Shown here in pieces: positions 1 to 8,646 of a DNA stretch of 51,680 bases. Source of the DNA: Candidatus Parabeggiatoa sp. nov. 2 (GTDB lineage Bacteria > Pseudomonadota > Gammaproteobacteria > Beggiatoales > Beggiatoaceae); the NCBI GenBank assembly GCA_002085445.1, contig NBMI01000102.1, positions 1 to 51,680 of the forward strand. Reading direction: 5' to 3'. Numbering within the stretch: position 1 is the first letter of the stretch; the number at the start of each line of letters is the position of its first letter. The notes under the pieces are model-generated. The model saw nothing but the letters and a program-made list of their open reading frames with translations, ran no database searches and was not told the origin of the DNA. The position numbers and the translations under genes are program-made.

Positions 1-111
1 AAAGGGCATAATAAAATCGGCACGCGTTTGGGCTTCGTTATAGTCGCTTTGTTTATAACTCTCTCGTTGATCAGAAAAGCGTTCGACGAGTTTTTTAATG
101 GCATTAGACAT
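1..111 (-). CDS. N-terminus of a restriction-modification protein (partial)
   Basis: The first 37 codons of a minus-strand gene start at ATG 111-109 and run off the left edge. The visible residues include SDYNEAQTRADFIMPF. A Tyr-Asn-Glu-x-Gln-x-Arg-x-x-Phe-Ile-x-Pro-Phe pattern close to the N-terminus is typical of Eco57I-like combined endonuclease/methyltransferases and related N6-adenine methylases. In those proteins it opens the nuclease-like N-terminal domain, which is followed by 'ALGW'. The catalytic parts are outside the window, so whether the gene is intact or active cannot be said. A start further upstream is unlikely because the next 550 bases are repeats. Family assignment rests on this one short motif. 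Confidence 0.5.
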   Translation of the reverse strand, partial: MSNAIKKLVERFSDQRESYKQSDYNEAQTRADFIMPF

Positions 112-664
112 AAATATTTTACCTTTATACAGAACAGACTTGAAACCCGTAAAAATGAAATAAGGCATTGAATTAGCAACACGATTTGGGGGCCAGGTTA
201 TGAAATTGAATCAATTGAATTTGGACTCCTGCCAAAAGTTTGAAGTCCTACCAAACCAAAGTTGGCCGACTTATGATCATTGAACACTAAAGATATCCCA
301 AGATCAATTCGTTTATCCGCGTAATTCGTTGTACTATTGAGGGCCATAAAATACTTTGGACGCTCTCAAATTAAGTCGCCCTTTCAGGGCTCCCAGGGCG
401 TTGCCCCAATGCCATTAAGTTAAGGAATTAGAAACAAATAATCCCCCCCCCCGCCTTTGGTAAAGCCGTCGTCTAATAGCTGAAGTGCCCTAAAGGGCAC
501 TGAAGACTCAATGCCATATCGTTTACTTAGAAAAAATCCTGAATTTACCAGTCCCCTTTAGGGGACTTTAGCTTTGAGACAACGGCTTTACCAAAGGCTC
601 TTTGTCGTTTATTTGTTAACTTAATGGCATTGGGGCGTTGCCCTGGGCTGCATTAACTTTTTGT
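112..664. repeat. Non-coding repeat block with a 256-bp inverted repeat
   Basis: No gene is visible. Positions 392-647 form a large imperfect inverted repeat. The outer arms carry CCCAGGGCGTTGCCCC and its complement, continuing through a shared 'AATGCCATTAAGTTAA' stretch. The inner arms carry CCTTTGGTAAAGCCGT (455-470 region) and its complement near 580-597. Inside sit two small palindromes with TAAA/TTTA centres, at 485-500 (GTGCCC stem) and 550-567 (AGTCCCC stem), and a run of ten C at 443-452. At 306-334 is one copy of the dispersed repeat containing TTCGTTTATCCGCG. The structure suggests a non-autonomous mobile element; no clear target-site duplication is seen. Confidence 0.6.
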
Positions 665-2740
665 TCAATGCTTTCTTTGCCTGCACAAAACCAGCAATTT
701 ATCTTTAGCTCGTGACTCGATTTTAGTCATATCTAACTCGCCATAATTTCCCTTATGACGATGTTGAGTCACTTTTTGAAAATAGTCTTGTGCTTTTTCA
801 GAGCGTCGTTCTTCAAAATACAGCGCTCCTAACCAATATTGAGCCACGATATCTTGTTGTTCGGCCTTTTCAAACCAAAACAAGGCCTCAGATTTATCTT
901 CAGTGACACCATTACCGGTTTTATAGAGGTAAGCTAAAACGGTTTGCGCGACGGATAGCCCTTGCTCGGCTTTGTCACGCAATGAGGCGATGGCTTTTTC
1001 GTCGTCGATGTCAGATAACTCTAATTCGTCATAGTCCTTGTTTTCGATAATTGAGTTGACGGCTAATTGACAAAGCCAGCGTATGGATTCATCAGTGTCT
1101 TTTTCCGCTTGAACACCTAAATAAAGTAGTGCCTTGCTATATCCTTGTTTTGCGGCCTGTTGATACCAACCAGTTGCGCTATTTTTGCACTCACAAACGA
1201 CATGTTCTTTGTATCTTTTTGGGCCGTGATACTTGATATAGTGTGCTTGTGTTTTGTCAAGTTGCTGGTTTATAAATTTGTTATCGTTTTCGTCTTCGTA
1301 AACATGTCCAGAGAAAAATTTGTTTACCTCAAGCTCACGATACCAAGAAATCACTTGTTCATAATCTTGGGCAATGTCGGCTTTGTCATAGATTTTGCCC
1401 AGTTCAAGTTGCGCTTCGGCATCTCCTTTTCCGGCGACTTTTGTATACCAATAAACCGCTTTGGCATCATCTTGGGAAATGCCTTCACCAGTTTGGTATG
1501 CATAAGCTAAGTTAAATTGTGCATCAATATCTCCATTGTAATAAGAATCTCCTTCTCTATAAAGATCGCTGCCTTCTGCCGCTTGTTGATACCAATAAAC
1601 GGCTTGCTCATCATCTTTGGGAACACCTTGCCCATCATAATAGGCACAACCTAAGCAAAATTGCGCTCTTTTATGTCCTTGCTCGGCCGCTTTACGATAC
1701 CAATAAACGGCTTGCTCGTCATCTTGGGTGATGCCTTCTCCAGAGTCATAGGCATAACCTAAGTTAAATTGTGCATTGACATACATTTCTTTGAGTGCTT
1801 GATGATACCGAGTCAGACGTTTATCATAATTTTCTTGGGTTTCATCTTTGTTTAACTCAAATTGCGCGTTGTCAATTTCAAGTTCCGTCAGTTCTCGCTC
1901 GGCAACTTGCCGATACCAGTAAACGGCCTTTTCATTATCTTGAGTAATACCTTTACCTTTTTCATAAGCAAGTGCTAACTCAAATTGTGCCTTAATATGT
2001 CCTTGTTCAGCCGCTTTTTGAAGCCAATAAACGGTTTGTTCGTCATTATATGACTCATATCGACCAAAACGGTATTGTGCTTCAGCATCGCCTTGCTCTG
2101 CTCCTTGTCGCCATTCCTCAACGCGTTGCATTTGTTTTTTCAGGCCTTCTAAAGCAAATTGGGCACTAACGCTACCCTGATCTACCGCTTTTTTGTACCA
2201 AAAAAGGGCTTGTTCATAATCTTTGGCAACACCTTTTTCGCCCCTTTCATAGATTTGACCTAATTCATCCCGCGCCTCGTTTTGTGCGCTTTTATTTATT
2301 ATTAGAGATACACTGATTGGAGTCAGTTCTGTTACAACGTATTCTTGTTCAGCGGCCTGACGCAACCAATAAATCGCTTGTTTATAATCTTGTGCAATAC
2401 CTTTTTGACCCCGTTGATAGGCACGCGCTAAATCCAGTTGTGCCTCCGCATAGCCCTGTTCGGCCAATTGGCGCAACCACTCAACGGCTTTCTCATCATC
2501 ACTATTTATACCAATATACAGGTATTGTGCCTGAATGTGCCCTTGTTCGGCCGCTTTACCAAGCCAATAATTGGTTTCTTCTTCATTCCAACCAGCTACG
2601 CCATCAACGTCATAATAAGCTTTCCCCAGCTTAAACTGCGCCTCAACATCTCCTTGTTGGGCGACTAACCACAATTCTTTGACATCGGCTGACATTTGTT
2701 CCAGTTGCCAGTTGAGTTGTTCTTTATCTATATTAGCCAT
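665..2740 (-). CDS. Sel1-like tetratricopeptide repeat protein
   Basis: About 690 residues made almost entirely of Sel1-type alpha-solenoid repeats, recognisable as AQxxLGxxYxxGxG(V/I)xxDxxxAxxWYxxAAEQG, roughly 14 units with some degenerate ones. Sel1 proteins are protein-protein interaction scaffolds, often in signalling or envelope stress. No signal peptide, membrane segment or catalytic domain is visible, so a cytoplasmic scaffold role is inferred. The longest frame begins with TTG inside a repeat palindrome at 2761; I prefer the ATG at 2740 (MANIDKEQ), seven codons in. Neither start has a good ribosome binding site. The gene stands alone between repeat blocks. Confidence 0.8.
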   Translation of the reverse strand: MANIDKEQLNWQLEQMSADVKELWLVAQQGDVEAQFKLGKAYYDVDGVAGWNEEETNYWLGKAAEQGHIQAQYLYIGINSDDEKAVEWLRQLAEQGYAEAQLDLARAYQRGQKGIAQDYKQAIYWLRQAAEQEYVVTELTPISVSLIINKSAQNEARDELGQIYERGEKGVAKDYEQALFWYKKAVDQGSVSAQFALEGLKKQMQRVEEWRQGAEQGDAEAQYRFGRYESYNDEQTVYWLQKAAEQGHIKAQFELALAYEKGKGITQDNEKAVYWYRQVAERELTELEIDNAQFELNKDETQENYDKRLTRYHQALKEMYVNAQFNLGYAYDSGEGITQDDEQAVYWYRKAAEQGHKRAQFCLGCAYYDGQGVPKDDEQAVYWYQQAAEGSDLYREGDSYYNGDIDAQFNLAYAYQTGEGISQDDAKAVYWYTKVAGKGDAEAQLELGKIYDKADIAQDYEQVISWYRELEVNKFFSGHVYEDENDNKFINQQLDKTQAHYIKYHGPKRYKEHVVCECKNSATGWYQQAAKQGYSKALLYLGVQAEKDTDESIRWLCQLAVNSIIENKDYDELELSDIDDEKAIASLRDKAEQGLSVAQTVLAYLYKTGNGVTEDKSEALFWFEKAEQQDIVAQYWLGALYFEERRSEKAQDYFQKVTQHRHKGNYGELDMTKIESRAKDKLLVLCRQRKH

Positions 2741-3529
2741 TTTTGAGATTATGGAGTCCAAAGCTTTAGCTTTGTAGGTGTTTTGTTATTTTGAGGGCCA
2801 TAAAAGACTTTGGATGCTCTCAAATTAAGTTTGTTTGTAGTAGGCGATTTATCGCCTCAAAATTTAGGGTTATTTGGACTATCTTGTTTGATGGCCATAA
2901 AAGACTTTGGATGCTCTCAAATTAAGTTTGTTTGTAGTAGGCGATTTATCGCCTCAAAATTTAGGGTTATTTGGACTATCTTGTTTGGGGGCCATAAAAT
3001 ACTTTAGATGTTCTCAAATTAAGTTATGGCCCCCTGTTGCGCTTTATTAGTGATACTTTTTGTAGGTGTTTTGTTGTATACTTTATGGCATTGAGGCGTA
3101 GCTTGTACCCCAATGCCATTAAATTAAGGGCAACCACAAGGGATTGCCCCTACAAACCGTCATGTAATGTAGGGGCAAATCCTTTATGGTTGCCCTCACC
3201 GAAAAGCTTAACTTAATGGCATTGAGCTTGTACCCGCGCTCGTGTACTCCGACTTTTTAAATTGAACTTTTAAGTTTTTATTAAGCGAATGGTAAGATAT
3301 AACTATCTCATAGCTCAATTATCGAACCGGCGTTTTTTGAAAAAAGTACAGCGAATTGCGCGGATAAACGAATTGTTAATCACGAATTATTCGATTATTT
3401 CGTTTATTCGGTGTGATCGTCTTAATATTTAATAGTGTAACAGAAAGAGTACAACGAATTGATGAAATAAACAAACGTCATAAGTTTGTCGGTAGCGCGA
3501 GAGTGAACCCAACCGACGAACTGGTTTTT
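2741..3529. repeat. Repeat block with 97-bp tandem units and a large hairpin
   Basis: No gene is supported. Units beginning at 2796, 2893 and 2990 (GGCCATAAAA...) repeat with a 97-bp period. The first two are nearly identical and each contains the palindrome AGGCGA-TTTA-TCGCCT (2842-2857, 2939-2954). The third is truncated and closes as a GGGCCAT/ATGGCCC hairpin near 3035. Positions 3105-3233 form another hairpin, with arms containing TTAAGGGCAACCA and its complement. At 3346-3380 a minus-oriented copy of the TTCGTTTATCCGCG dispersed repeat is present. Short open frames here are just translations of the repeats. Confidence 0.65.
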
Positions 3530-3784
3530 CTATGGTTTGTAATGGAATCGACAAGCAATAATTTTGACCGTATCACCTATCACTTCATAGACAAACCGAT
3601 GTTCATCCGTTATACGTCTTGACCAACAACCTTCTAAGTGATATTTTAACGGTTCTGGCTTACCTATTCCATCAAAAGGCTCTCTTTTGAGGGCACTGAT
3701 AAGTTGATTAATTTTCTTTAAAACCCTTTTATCCGTTTGTTGCCAGTACAGATAATCTTCCCACGATTCGTCAGTAAAATTCAT
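3530..3784 (-). CDS. yoeB: YoeB-family mRNA interferase toxin
   Basis: An 84-residue protein that is collinear with E. coli YoeB, a RelE-superfamily ribosome-dependent endoribonuclease that cuts mRNA in the A site. The segments ESWEDYLYWQQTDKR, GKPEPLK, WSRRITDEHRFVY and the end ACRFHYKP are all family signatures. The catalytic residues of YoeB align with E44, R63, H81 and Y82, so the toxin looks intact. Its ATG overlaps the stop codon of the upstream antitoxin (ATGA), the usual translationally coupled antitoxin-toxin order. Expression is expected to be autorepressed by the YefM-YoeB complex; no operator was identified by eye. Confidence 0.93.
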   Translation of the reverse strand: MNFTDESWEDYLYWQQTDKRVLKKINQLISALKREPFDGIGKPEPLKYHLEGCWSRRITDEHRFVYEVIGDTVKIIACRFHYKP

Positions 3785-4035
3785 TCTTCAATCAACTCCC
3801 GCTCAAAAACCTCACCAGCACGCGCTTTTTTCAACGAGTTCAAAAGCCTTTCGGCATTGTAAGGATTTGATAACAAATAGTTGGTTTCTACCCAAGAATT
3901 GTAATCATCAAGCGATAAAATCACGACATTGTGATGATTTTCTCGATTAACAATATAAGGCTCATGGTTTTGGAAAACTTGTTCACAAATGGACTGAAAG
4001 TTTTGTTGAGCCGCTGTTGCTGAAATGACTTGCAT
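3781..4035 (-). CDS. yefM: YefM/Phd-family antitoxin
   Basis: An 84-residue protein starting MQVISATAAQQNFQSI and containing HEPYIVNRENHHNVVILSLDDYNSW, the typical YefM/Phd DNA-binding N-terminal fold. This is followed by a charged, probably disordered tail (RAGEVFERELIEE) that would wrap the YoeB toxin. It is immediately upstream of yoeB with a four-base overlap. An AGGA sequence lies about 9 bases before the ATG. Together they form a type II toxin-antitoxin operon that appears complete. The family normally acts both as antidote and as operon repressor. Confidence 0.92.
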   Translation of the reverse strand: MQVISATAAQQNFQSICEQVFQNHEPYIVNRENHHNVVILSLDDYNSWVETNYLLSNPYNAERLLNSLKKARAGEVFERELIEE

Positions 4036-4222
4036 AGTTATTCTGTCCTGAAAAAACCTGCTTTAATATTGAGTGAGCGTAGGATGGGTATTGCTACGCG
4101 AAACCCCATTACTTGTGTGTTTCGTGGAATTTTAACTCAAAAGCACCGCATCACACACTCTTAATAAAATAGGGAGGTAAAAATAAATTTTTATTACAAC
4201 ACATATCCTATTTCGTTGACAA

Positions 4223-4274
4223 GCCTAACATAACTCGCTCCCCCTTTGAGAATAACGGCATCCATTTCCTCAAG
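4223..4274 (-). repeat. Duplicated 52-bp 3' end of the VapB-like gene
   Basis: These 52 bases are identical to 4507-4558, which covers the last codons of the AbrB-type antitoxin and the first three codons of its PIN partner. The copy lies 284 bp downstream in the direction of transcription and runs straight into a GGGGCGGTGCCCC repeat unit at 4275. The fragment has no coding role of its own. It marks a duplication or recombination event that also removed most of the PIN gene. Confidence 0.85.
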
Positions 4275-4393
4275 CTCCTGGGGCGGTGCCCCAGGCTTTA
4301 TTAATGTCGCCCCGTTGGGGTTTTCTTGGGGAGTTTTTCTTGGGGCGTTGTTCCTGGGGCTTTATTAATGTCGCCCCTTTGGGGCTTTCTTGG
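4275..4393. repeat. GGGGC-hairpin repeat units (two copies)
   Basis: Two tandem units, the first beginning CTGGGGCGGTGCCCCAGG, a perfect GC-rich hairpin. Each is followed by CTTTATTAATGTCGCCCC, with a second hairpin in which GCCCC pairs with GGGGC around GTT or TTT. Further units occur at 4774-4900 and, in opposite orientation, at 44869-44951. The family flanks both sides of the VapB-like locus. Confidence 0.75.
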
Positions 4394-4416
4394 CACCGTC
4401 TCAATTTGCGTTTTTG

Positions 4417-4515
4417 TCATTGTCTTATCATCCAATCAGTGAGAACTAAAGGTGACTGAACCGGATCATCTTGTACAATGTAACGAATCAAGATATTGCT
4501 ATCAATGCCTAACAT
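4417..4515 (-). pseudogene. Truncated VapC-like PIN-domain toxin
   Basis: A 32-codon reading frame starts at ATG 4515-4513, overlapping the 3' end of the antitoxin, and begins MLGIDSNILIRYIVQDDP. This is the first strand of a PIN-domain ribonuclease, with the first metal-binding Asp in 'GIDSN'. The frame ends at TGA 4417-4419, whereas VapC toxins are about 130 residues with three further acidic residues. All of those are absent and the downstream sequence is a repeat block. The toxin is therefore dead, leaving its antitoxin orphaned. It was too short for ordinary ORF calling. Confidence 0.8.
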
Positions 4516-4750
4516 AACTCGCTCCCCCTTTGAGAATAACGGCATCCATTTCCTCAAGTGTTACCGGCTTAGTAGGCGGTTTAAGAAATCCTTCCAATTC
4601 AGAAATATCACGTCTTATCGGACGAACAATGACTTGACCATTAGGCTCAATCGTAAAAGTAATACGATGTCCAGGGCGTAAATGTAAATAGTCTCGTATG
4701 GTTTTTGGTATCAATATCTGCCCATCATTTCTCACGGTTGAAATTTCCAC
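4502..4750 (-). CDS. AbrB/VapB-type antitoxin, orphaned
   Basis: An 82-residue protein beginning MEISTVRNDGQILIPKTIRDYLHLRPG, a SpoVT-AbrB swapped-hairpin DNA-binding domain. It continues to RITFTIEPNGQVIVRPI and then a toxin-binding tail (EGFLKPPTKPVTLEEMDAVI). The start is GTG 4750-4748, chosen because AAGGAG lies at ideal distance before it. The stop overlaps the start of the truncated PIN toxin, so this was a VapBC-type operon. With the toxin gone, it may persist only as a DNA-binding protein or as an antidote to a related toxin elsewhere. Confidence 0.85.
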   Translation of the reverse strand: MEISTVRNDGQILIPKTIRDYLHLRPGHRITFTIEPNGQVIVRPIRRDISELEGFLKPPTKPVTLEEMDAVILKGGASYVRH

Positions 4751-4773
4751 TGAGTTTCTCCTTTTCCTGAGGC

Positions 4774-5201
4774 GCCTGGGGCGGTGCCCCAGGCTTTATT
4801 AATGTCGCCCCTTTGGGGCTCTGGGGCGTTTTTCCTGGGGCTAAGTTCCTGGGGCGGTGCCCCAGGCTTTATTAATGTCGCCCCGTTGGGGCTTTCTTGA
4901 AGTTTATTTGCTTGTCTCTTGCGTATTTTGCGTATTTTGCGTTTATTTCAGTTTGTGGGCCATGATTTGATTTGAAATCATTCACGTCGGCAAAAGTTTC
5001 GCTTCGCTGTACTTTTGCCGACGTATGTTTTATGGCCCCCAAATTAGGTCGTCTTTATCAGTTATAGGTTCTATTTGTTCCATAAGTACAACGAATTACG
5101 CGGATAAACGAATTGTTAATAACAACTGGAGTCCAAAGCTTTAGCTTTGGGCTTTAGCTTTGGACTTTAGCTTTGTGCTTTAGCTTTGGACTTCACAATT
5201 G
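4774..5201. repeat. Repeat block upstream of vapB-like gene and downstream of mrpD
   Basis: No gene. Positions 4774-4900 hold two more GGGGC-hairpin units. Positions 4957-5037 are a hairpin bounded by GGGCCAT and ATGGCCC, with inner arms GTCGGCAAAAGT and ACTTTTGCCGAC. At 5086-5120 is a minus-oriented TTCGTTTATCCGCG repeat. From 5129 to 5195 runs a tandem array of CCAAAGC-TTTA-GCTTTGG palindromes ending just before the mrpD stop codon. The last may act as a terminator for the antiporter operon, but no U-tract follows. Confidence 0.6.
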
Positions 5202-6680
5202 TTATTTAACAGAAAGAGCAGGAAAAGACTTGTCCCAAACTGGCAACGTATTTTTAATATAGGCTTTTCTATCACTCGCCTCCGAAGCCACAGCTTCCAA
5301 GCTCTTACTAATCGGCCCCACTGTCAAAACGCTCACTAAAAGTAGCCCAACTAAAGTAAGTGCCGGCGCCAACTCGCGGGAATGCGGTGCGCTGACGGGT
5401 TTTTCCCTGGATTGCCCTTGAAACATCAACCGCGCAATTCGCATGAAATAGGCCGTTTTTATCACCGTCGCGATTAAAACCACCGCGATTGCCATTTGAT
5501 ACCAGGCAACGTTTTCCGTGGTACCTAACGCGCCCGTCACTAATAAAAACTTAGCCCAAAAACCCGGCAACGGCGGAATGCCAATCAACGACAGCGCCAG
5601 CACTAAAAATAACAAGGCACCCGGCATCGAAACCTGCGCGGCACCCACTAAGCGTTTTAAATGTCCTCCCCACGCCGGCGTCAGCATAAATAAGGCCGGT
5701 TTCACTAGCGCATGATGAAGGGCAAGGGCGATGCCAGCAATTACGCCAGCGGAACCCGGTATAGAAAAAGCAATGGCAACTAATCCCAATTGGCCGATTG
5801 AAGAATAGGCTAATACTTGCCGTAAATCGGTAGCACGTAGTGCCGCCAATTCGCCAGTGAGGACACCTAAAACGCCCAAGTTAAGTAATAACAAGTACGC
5901 GGAAGTGTCATCATAAATCAACACAAGTAGTCGTAACACGACTAGCAGTGCCAATTTAGAGACGATTCCGCCTAATAGTGCGGAAACACGGGCCGGTGCC
6001 GTGGCATACACTTCTGGTACCCAGGTATTGACTGGAAAAACTTCAGCCTTCACGCCAAGCCCTATTAATATCAACGCGAAAGCCACTAAACCCGTGGAAC
6101 CATTTAACATTTGCGGCGCGAGTTCGGCAAGGTGGGCTAAATTAAGTGTGCCCGTGACGGCGTAAATCAACGCAATGCCCAATAAAAGCAGGGATGAGCC
6201 GAGCGCACCCAAAATCAAAAACCGTAAACTGGCCCCATAGCCAGCCCCACTCCCTTTGCTGGCCGCTAAACCATAAGAGGCCAGCGCGACGATTTCATAA
6301 AACACATAAATATTAAACAGATCGCCTGAGAGTGCCAGCCCACAACCGCCCGCGACAATCAACAACAATAGCGTTTCTTCCTGAACTTTGCCTCGCTCTT
6401 TGCCTAGCCATAACACCAGCGTGCCTAGCACAACCGCTATCACAAATAATAAGGCCAATTTATCGACATAAAAAATAATGCCCAACGGCGCGGAAAAGCC
6501 GCCCATAGCAATAATCTGCGGCCCGTTGGCGATGCCATGCCAGAGTCCCAAGGCAATGGCAAAGTTAATAAGAAGTATAAAAGGCCCTGTCCAATAGCCA
6601 ACTATCGTATGTTGACGATACACAATTGGGAGTAAAAATGCGCCTAATAAAGGCAAAGCGACTAACCAAATTCCATTCAT
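5202..6680 (-). CDS. mrpD: Mrp/Mnh antiporter subunit D (proton-pumping NuoN/MrpD family)
   Basis: A 492-residue polytopic membrane protein of the Proton_antipo_M family, about 14 predicted helices, of normal MrpD length. Key residues of the family are present: Glu129 in FYEIVALASYG, Lys211 in GLGVKAEVFPVNTWVPEVY and Lys242 in GGIVSK. These belong to the proton path shared with complex I antiporter-like subunits. In Mrp complexes this subunit couples proton entry to cation export. It is the last gene of the operon, and its ATG overlaps the mrpC stop. The tail runs up to an array of repeats. Because no MrpA/NuoL-like subunit is encoded here, this is the only large antiporter-like subunit of the cluster. 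Confidence 0.93.
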   Translation of the reverse strand: MNGIWLVALPLLGAFLLPIVYRQHTIVGYWTGPFILLINFAIALGLWHGIANGPQIIAMGGFSAPLGIIFYVDKLALLFVIAVVLGTLVLWLGKERGKVQEETLLLLIVAGGCGLALSGDLFNIYVFYEIVALASYGLAASKGSGAGYGASLRFLILGALGSSLLLLGIALIYAVTGTLNLAHLAELAPQMLNGSTGLVAFALILIGLGVKAEVFPVNTWVPEVYATAPARVSALLGGIVSKLALLVVLRLLVLIYDDTSAYLLLLNLGVLGVLTGELAALRATDLRQVLAYSSIGQLGLVAIAFSIPGSAGVIAGIALALHHALVKPALFMLTPAWGGHLKRLVGAAQVSMPGALLFLVLALSLIGIPPLPGFWAKFLLVTGALGTTENVAWYQMAIAVVLIATVIKTAYFMRIARLMFQGQSREKPVSAPHSRELAPALTLVGLLLVSVLTVGPISKSLEAVASEASDRKAYIKNTLPVWDKSFPALSVK

Positions 6681-7150
6681 GCCGATTTTTCCTCAACCAT
6701 TTGCCGAGTGCTAGGTACAGGTACCGGTAGAGACACCGGAATGTCATCAATGACATGCGTACCGCTTTCTTCGGCAATCTTCTGTGCCAATTCCTTAGTA
6801 TCTAACGTGCCATAAGCTTTATAAGTTTTGATCACTAACGCAAGTGCCAAAGCTTGGACACCTACGCCAATCACAATAGCCGTTAATACCAATGCCTGTG
6901 GAATAGGATCAACCATCGCGGCGGAAGTTTGAGCCTCCACCAAAATCGGGGCAACCGCATTCGCTCTAAAGCCGACGGTTATCAAAAACAAATTAACCCC
7001 GGCTTCTAACAACATTAATCCGAGAATTATCCGAATCAAATGCTGATACATCGTCATGGCGAAGATGCCTAACAATATGAGGCCGATTGCACCACAATAA
7101 GATAATAGATATACCAAAGCCGTTTCTTGTACTGTCATCACACTTTCCAT
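6677..7150 (-). CDS. mrpC: Mrp/Mnh antiporter subunit C (NuoK-like)
   Basis: A 157-residue protein with three hydrophobic segments in its first 105 residues, homologous to NuoK. Signatures include GLILLGIFAMTMYQHLIRIILGLMLLEAGVNLFL and DPIPQALVLTAIVIGVGVQALAL. The conserved Glu in 'LLEAGVNL' matches the membrane Glu of NuoK. The C-terminal 45 residues are a soluble extension of unknown role. The gene shares a boundary base with mrpB (7150) and overlaps mrpD by four bases, so translation is likely coupled. Confidence 0.92.
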   Translation of the reverse strand: MESVMTVQETALVYLLSYCGAIGLILLGIFAMTMYQHLIRIILGLMLLEAGVNLFLITVGFRANAVAPILVEAQTSAAMVDPIPQALVLTAIVIGVGVQALALALVIKTYKAYGTLDTKELAQKIAEESGTHVIDDIPVSLPVPVPSTRQMVEEKSA

Positions 7151-7845
7151 TAATCACTCGCTTCAGTTTCATGCAAACGCGCCAACAACCCTGCCAATTC
7201 GGCACCGACTTTAAGTCCGACTGCCAAATAGAGCAAAGGCAAGCTGCCGGCTGAAAATAATTGGCCTACTTCACCGGTACCTAACAAAGGAGCCAGAAAA
7301 TAACCTTTATCGAACAGTGCAATTAGGCCAATGATAATAAAAGCGGCCCCAGCCAAGCCTTCAACCAAACTACTCACTTTATGGTTAAAAGGACTTGCCG
7401 GTGACGCCAAAATCGGCACAAAAAAGGCCGCCGCCAAAATGGCACCGCCTTGAAATCCACCACCGGGGGTAAGATGTCCATGCAGGATGATATAAATACC
7501 AACAAGAATCAGAAATGGGGATAACAAATCAGCGGCACTACGCAAGATAAATCCGGCATCGGGATCATGCACAGCCTCAGGGCGACGCTGCCCTAAAACC
7601 AAGCCGGCGGCCGTTGCCGCCACAAATAAAACCGTTAATTCGCCCAGCGTATCTAAACCGCGATAAGCCAACAACACAGAAGTCACGATATTAGCCGTTC
7701 CCACTTCCGTTGCCGCATTATTAAGAATAGCCGTTCCCACAGCGCCCGTGAGAATATTGTCATAAGCCAAAGTTTTTAGCACCGCGCCTAACAATAAGCC
7801 AAGGCCTATTATAAAAATCAGGCCACTTATGTCACGTAAATTCAT
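7150..7845 (-). CDS. mrpB: MbhE-MrpB fusion subunit
   Basis: A 231-residue membrane protein made of two parts. Residues 1 to about 90 (with NNAATEVGTANIVTSVLLAYRGLDTLGE) match the small segment that forms the C-terminal tail of MrpA, called MbhE in membrane-bound hydrogenases. Residues about 100-225 (LLSPFLILVGIYIILHGHLTPGGGFQGGAI) are a classic MrpB/MnhB domain. The fusion keeps the tail of MrpA without its NuoL-like body. It starts at ATG 7845, with 540 bp of repeats separating it from the upstream MbhD-like gene, and continues without gap into mrpC. Confidence 0.88.
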   Translation of the reverse strand: MNLRDISGLIFIIGLGLLLGAVLKTLAYDNILTGAVGTAILNNAATEVGTANIVTSVLLAYRGLDTLGELTVLFVAATAAGLVLGQRRPEAVHDPDAGFILRSAADLLSPFLILVGIYIILHGHLTPGGGFQGGAILAAAFFVPILASPASPFNHKVSSLVEGLAGAAFIIIGLIALFDKGYFLAPLLGTGEVGQLFSAGSLPLLYLAVGLKVGAELAGLLARLHETEASD

Positions 7846-8382
7846 TGTCTAACCTTTTACAGTTATCAGTTATCACTGATCAGTTTGTAGGGAGTCTCAC
7901 CGTTCATCGTTCATCGTTCATCGTTCATCGTTCATCGTTCATCGTTCGTAGTAGGCGATTTATCGCCTAAAAATACGGGCCCGTTTGCTCGTATAGATTT
8001 TCAGAAAAATATTTTGTTTTGCAGTCTGAAAGCGAAAGTCCCCTAAAGGGGACTAAATTAATTATATGAATATCTATAGTATAGGGCCAGGTTGGCGAAT
8101 TGATTCACTTAATTTGATTGATGGCCCCCTTCCCCAAAAACTTAAGTAGGACAAGTGGAACACACCCACAATTAGCTTCGCAGACCTACGGTTCACAATT
8201 AATCTATCCCAAGGCCTAACTTGGGGTGGTGAAAAGGAGGTTCCAACGGGTTCTAAAACTTGATCCAATTTTTATCCCGCTTATTAAAATTATTTTTAAA
8301 AACAATCATTTAAATCTCATTAAACTCATTAATCATTAATCATTAATCATTAATTGTTAATAATTTTCACCACCCAAGGCCT
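7846..8382. repeat. Repeat-filled gap inside the mrp operon
   Basis: No gene. From the mrpB end it contains TCAGTTA-type heptamers (7860-7883), then six perfect CGTTCAT heptamers (7901-7942). The palindromes TAGGCGA-TTTA-TCGCCTA (7952-7969) and AGTCCCC-TAAA-GGGGACT (8037-8054) follow. Next is a hairpin bounded by GGGCCA and ATGGCCC (8082-8127). A 50-bp repeat at 8223-8273 contains GGGGTGGTGAAAAGGAGG and is found inverted at 16121-16170. The gap ends with four CATTAAT heptamers (8327-8354). It separates genes that are contiguous in related operons, so it is likely an insertion-grown spacer and could carry an internal promoter. Confidence 0.65.
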
Positions 8383-8646
8383 CTAACCTTTATCCAGATC
8401 AGTTTCAATCTTCCAAAGGCCCACTCTTCGTAAGGTTAAAGCCAAGATAACGCTACTTACGCCCACGCCAACGGCCGCTTCCGCTAGAGCCACATCTGGC
8501 GCTTGTAACACGACAAATAATACCGAGAGGGCTAAGGAAACGACAGAAATCGCTGCTACCGCCGCCAAATAATTTTGCAAAAACAACACGGCAAAAGCGG
8601 CCCCTAACATCACAACGACACTGATTAAAGTTATCCAAAACAACAT
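8383..8646 (-). CDS. MbhD-like (DUF4040) antiporter subunit
   Basis: An 87-residue protein with three hydrophobic helices and the pattern SVVSLALSVLFVVLQAPDVALAEAAVGVG, with the invariant 'APDVALAEA' of the MbhD / MrpA C-terminal domain. In Mbh hydrogenases and split Mrp systems this is a free-standing subunit, whereas in Bacillus-type Mrp it is part of MrpA. The conserved Asp and Glu in this motif belong to the ion path. It overlaps mrpG by one base and has no room for the missing NuoL-like part. Conventional gene names vary, so no symbol is given. Confidence 0.88.
   Translation of the reverse strand: MLFWITLISVVVMLGAAFAVLFLQNYLAAVAAISVVSLALSVLFVVLQAPDVALAEAAVGVGVSSVILALTLRRVGLWKIETDLDKG

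Noticed and set aside
443..452. Run of ten C as a phase-variation tract
   Set aside because: It lies in a non-coding inverted repeat, not within or before a gene, so no switching target is apparent.
2810..3007. 65-codon open frame
   Set aside because: It is a translation of the 97-bp tandem repeat; the peptide repeats with the DNA.
3413..3622. Open frame of 69 codons overlapping yoeB on the other strand
   Set aside because: Half of it lies antisense to yoeB and the rest in repeats; no family resemblance.
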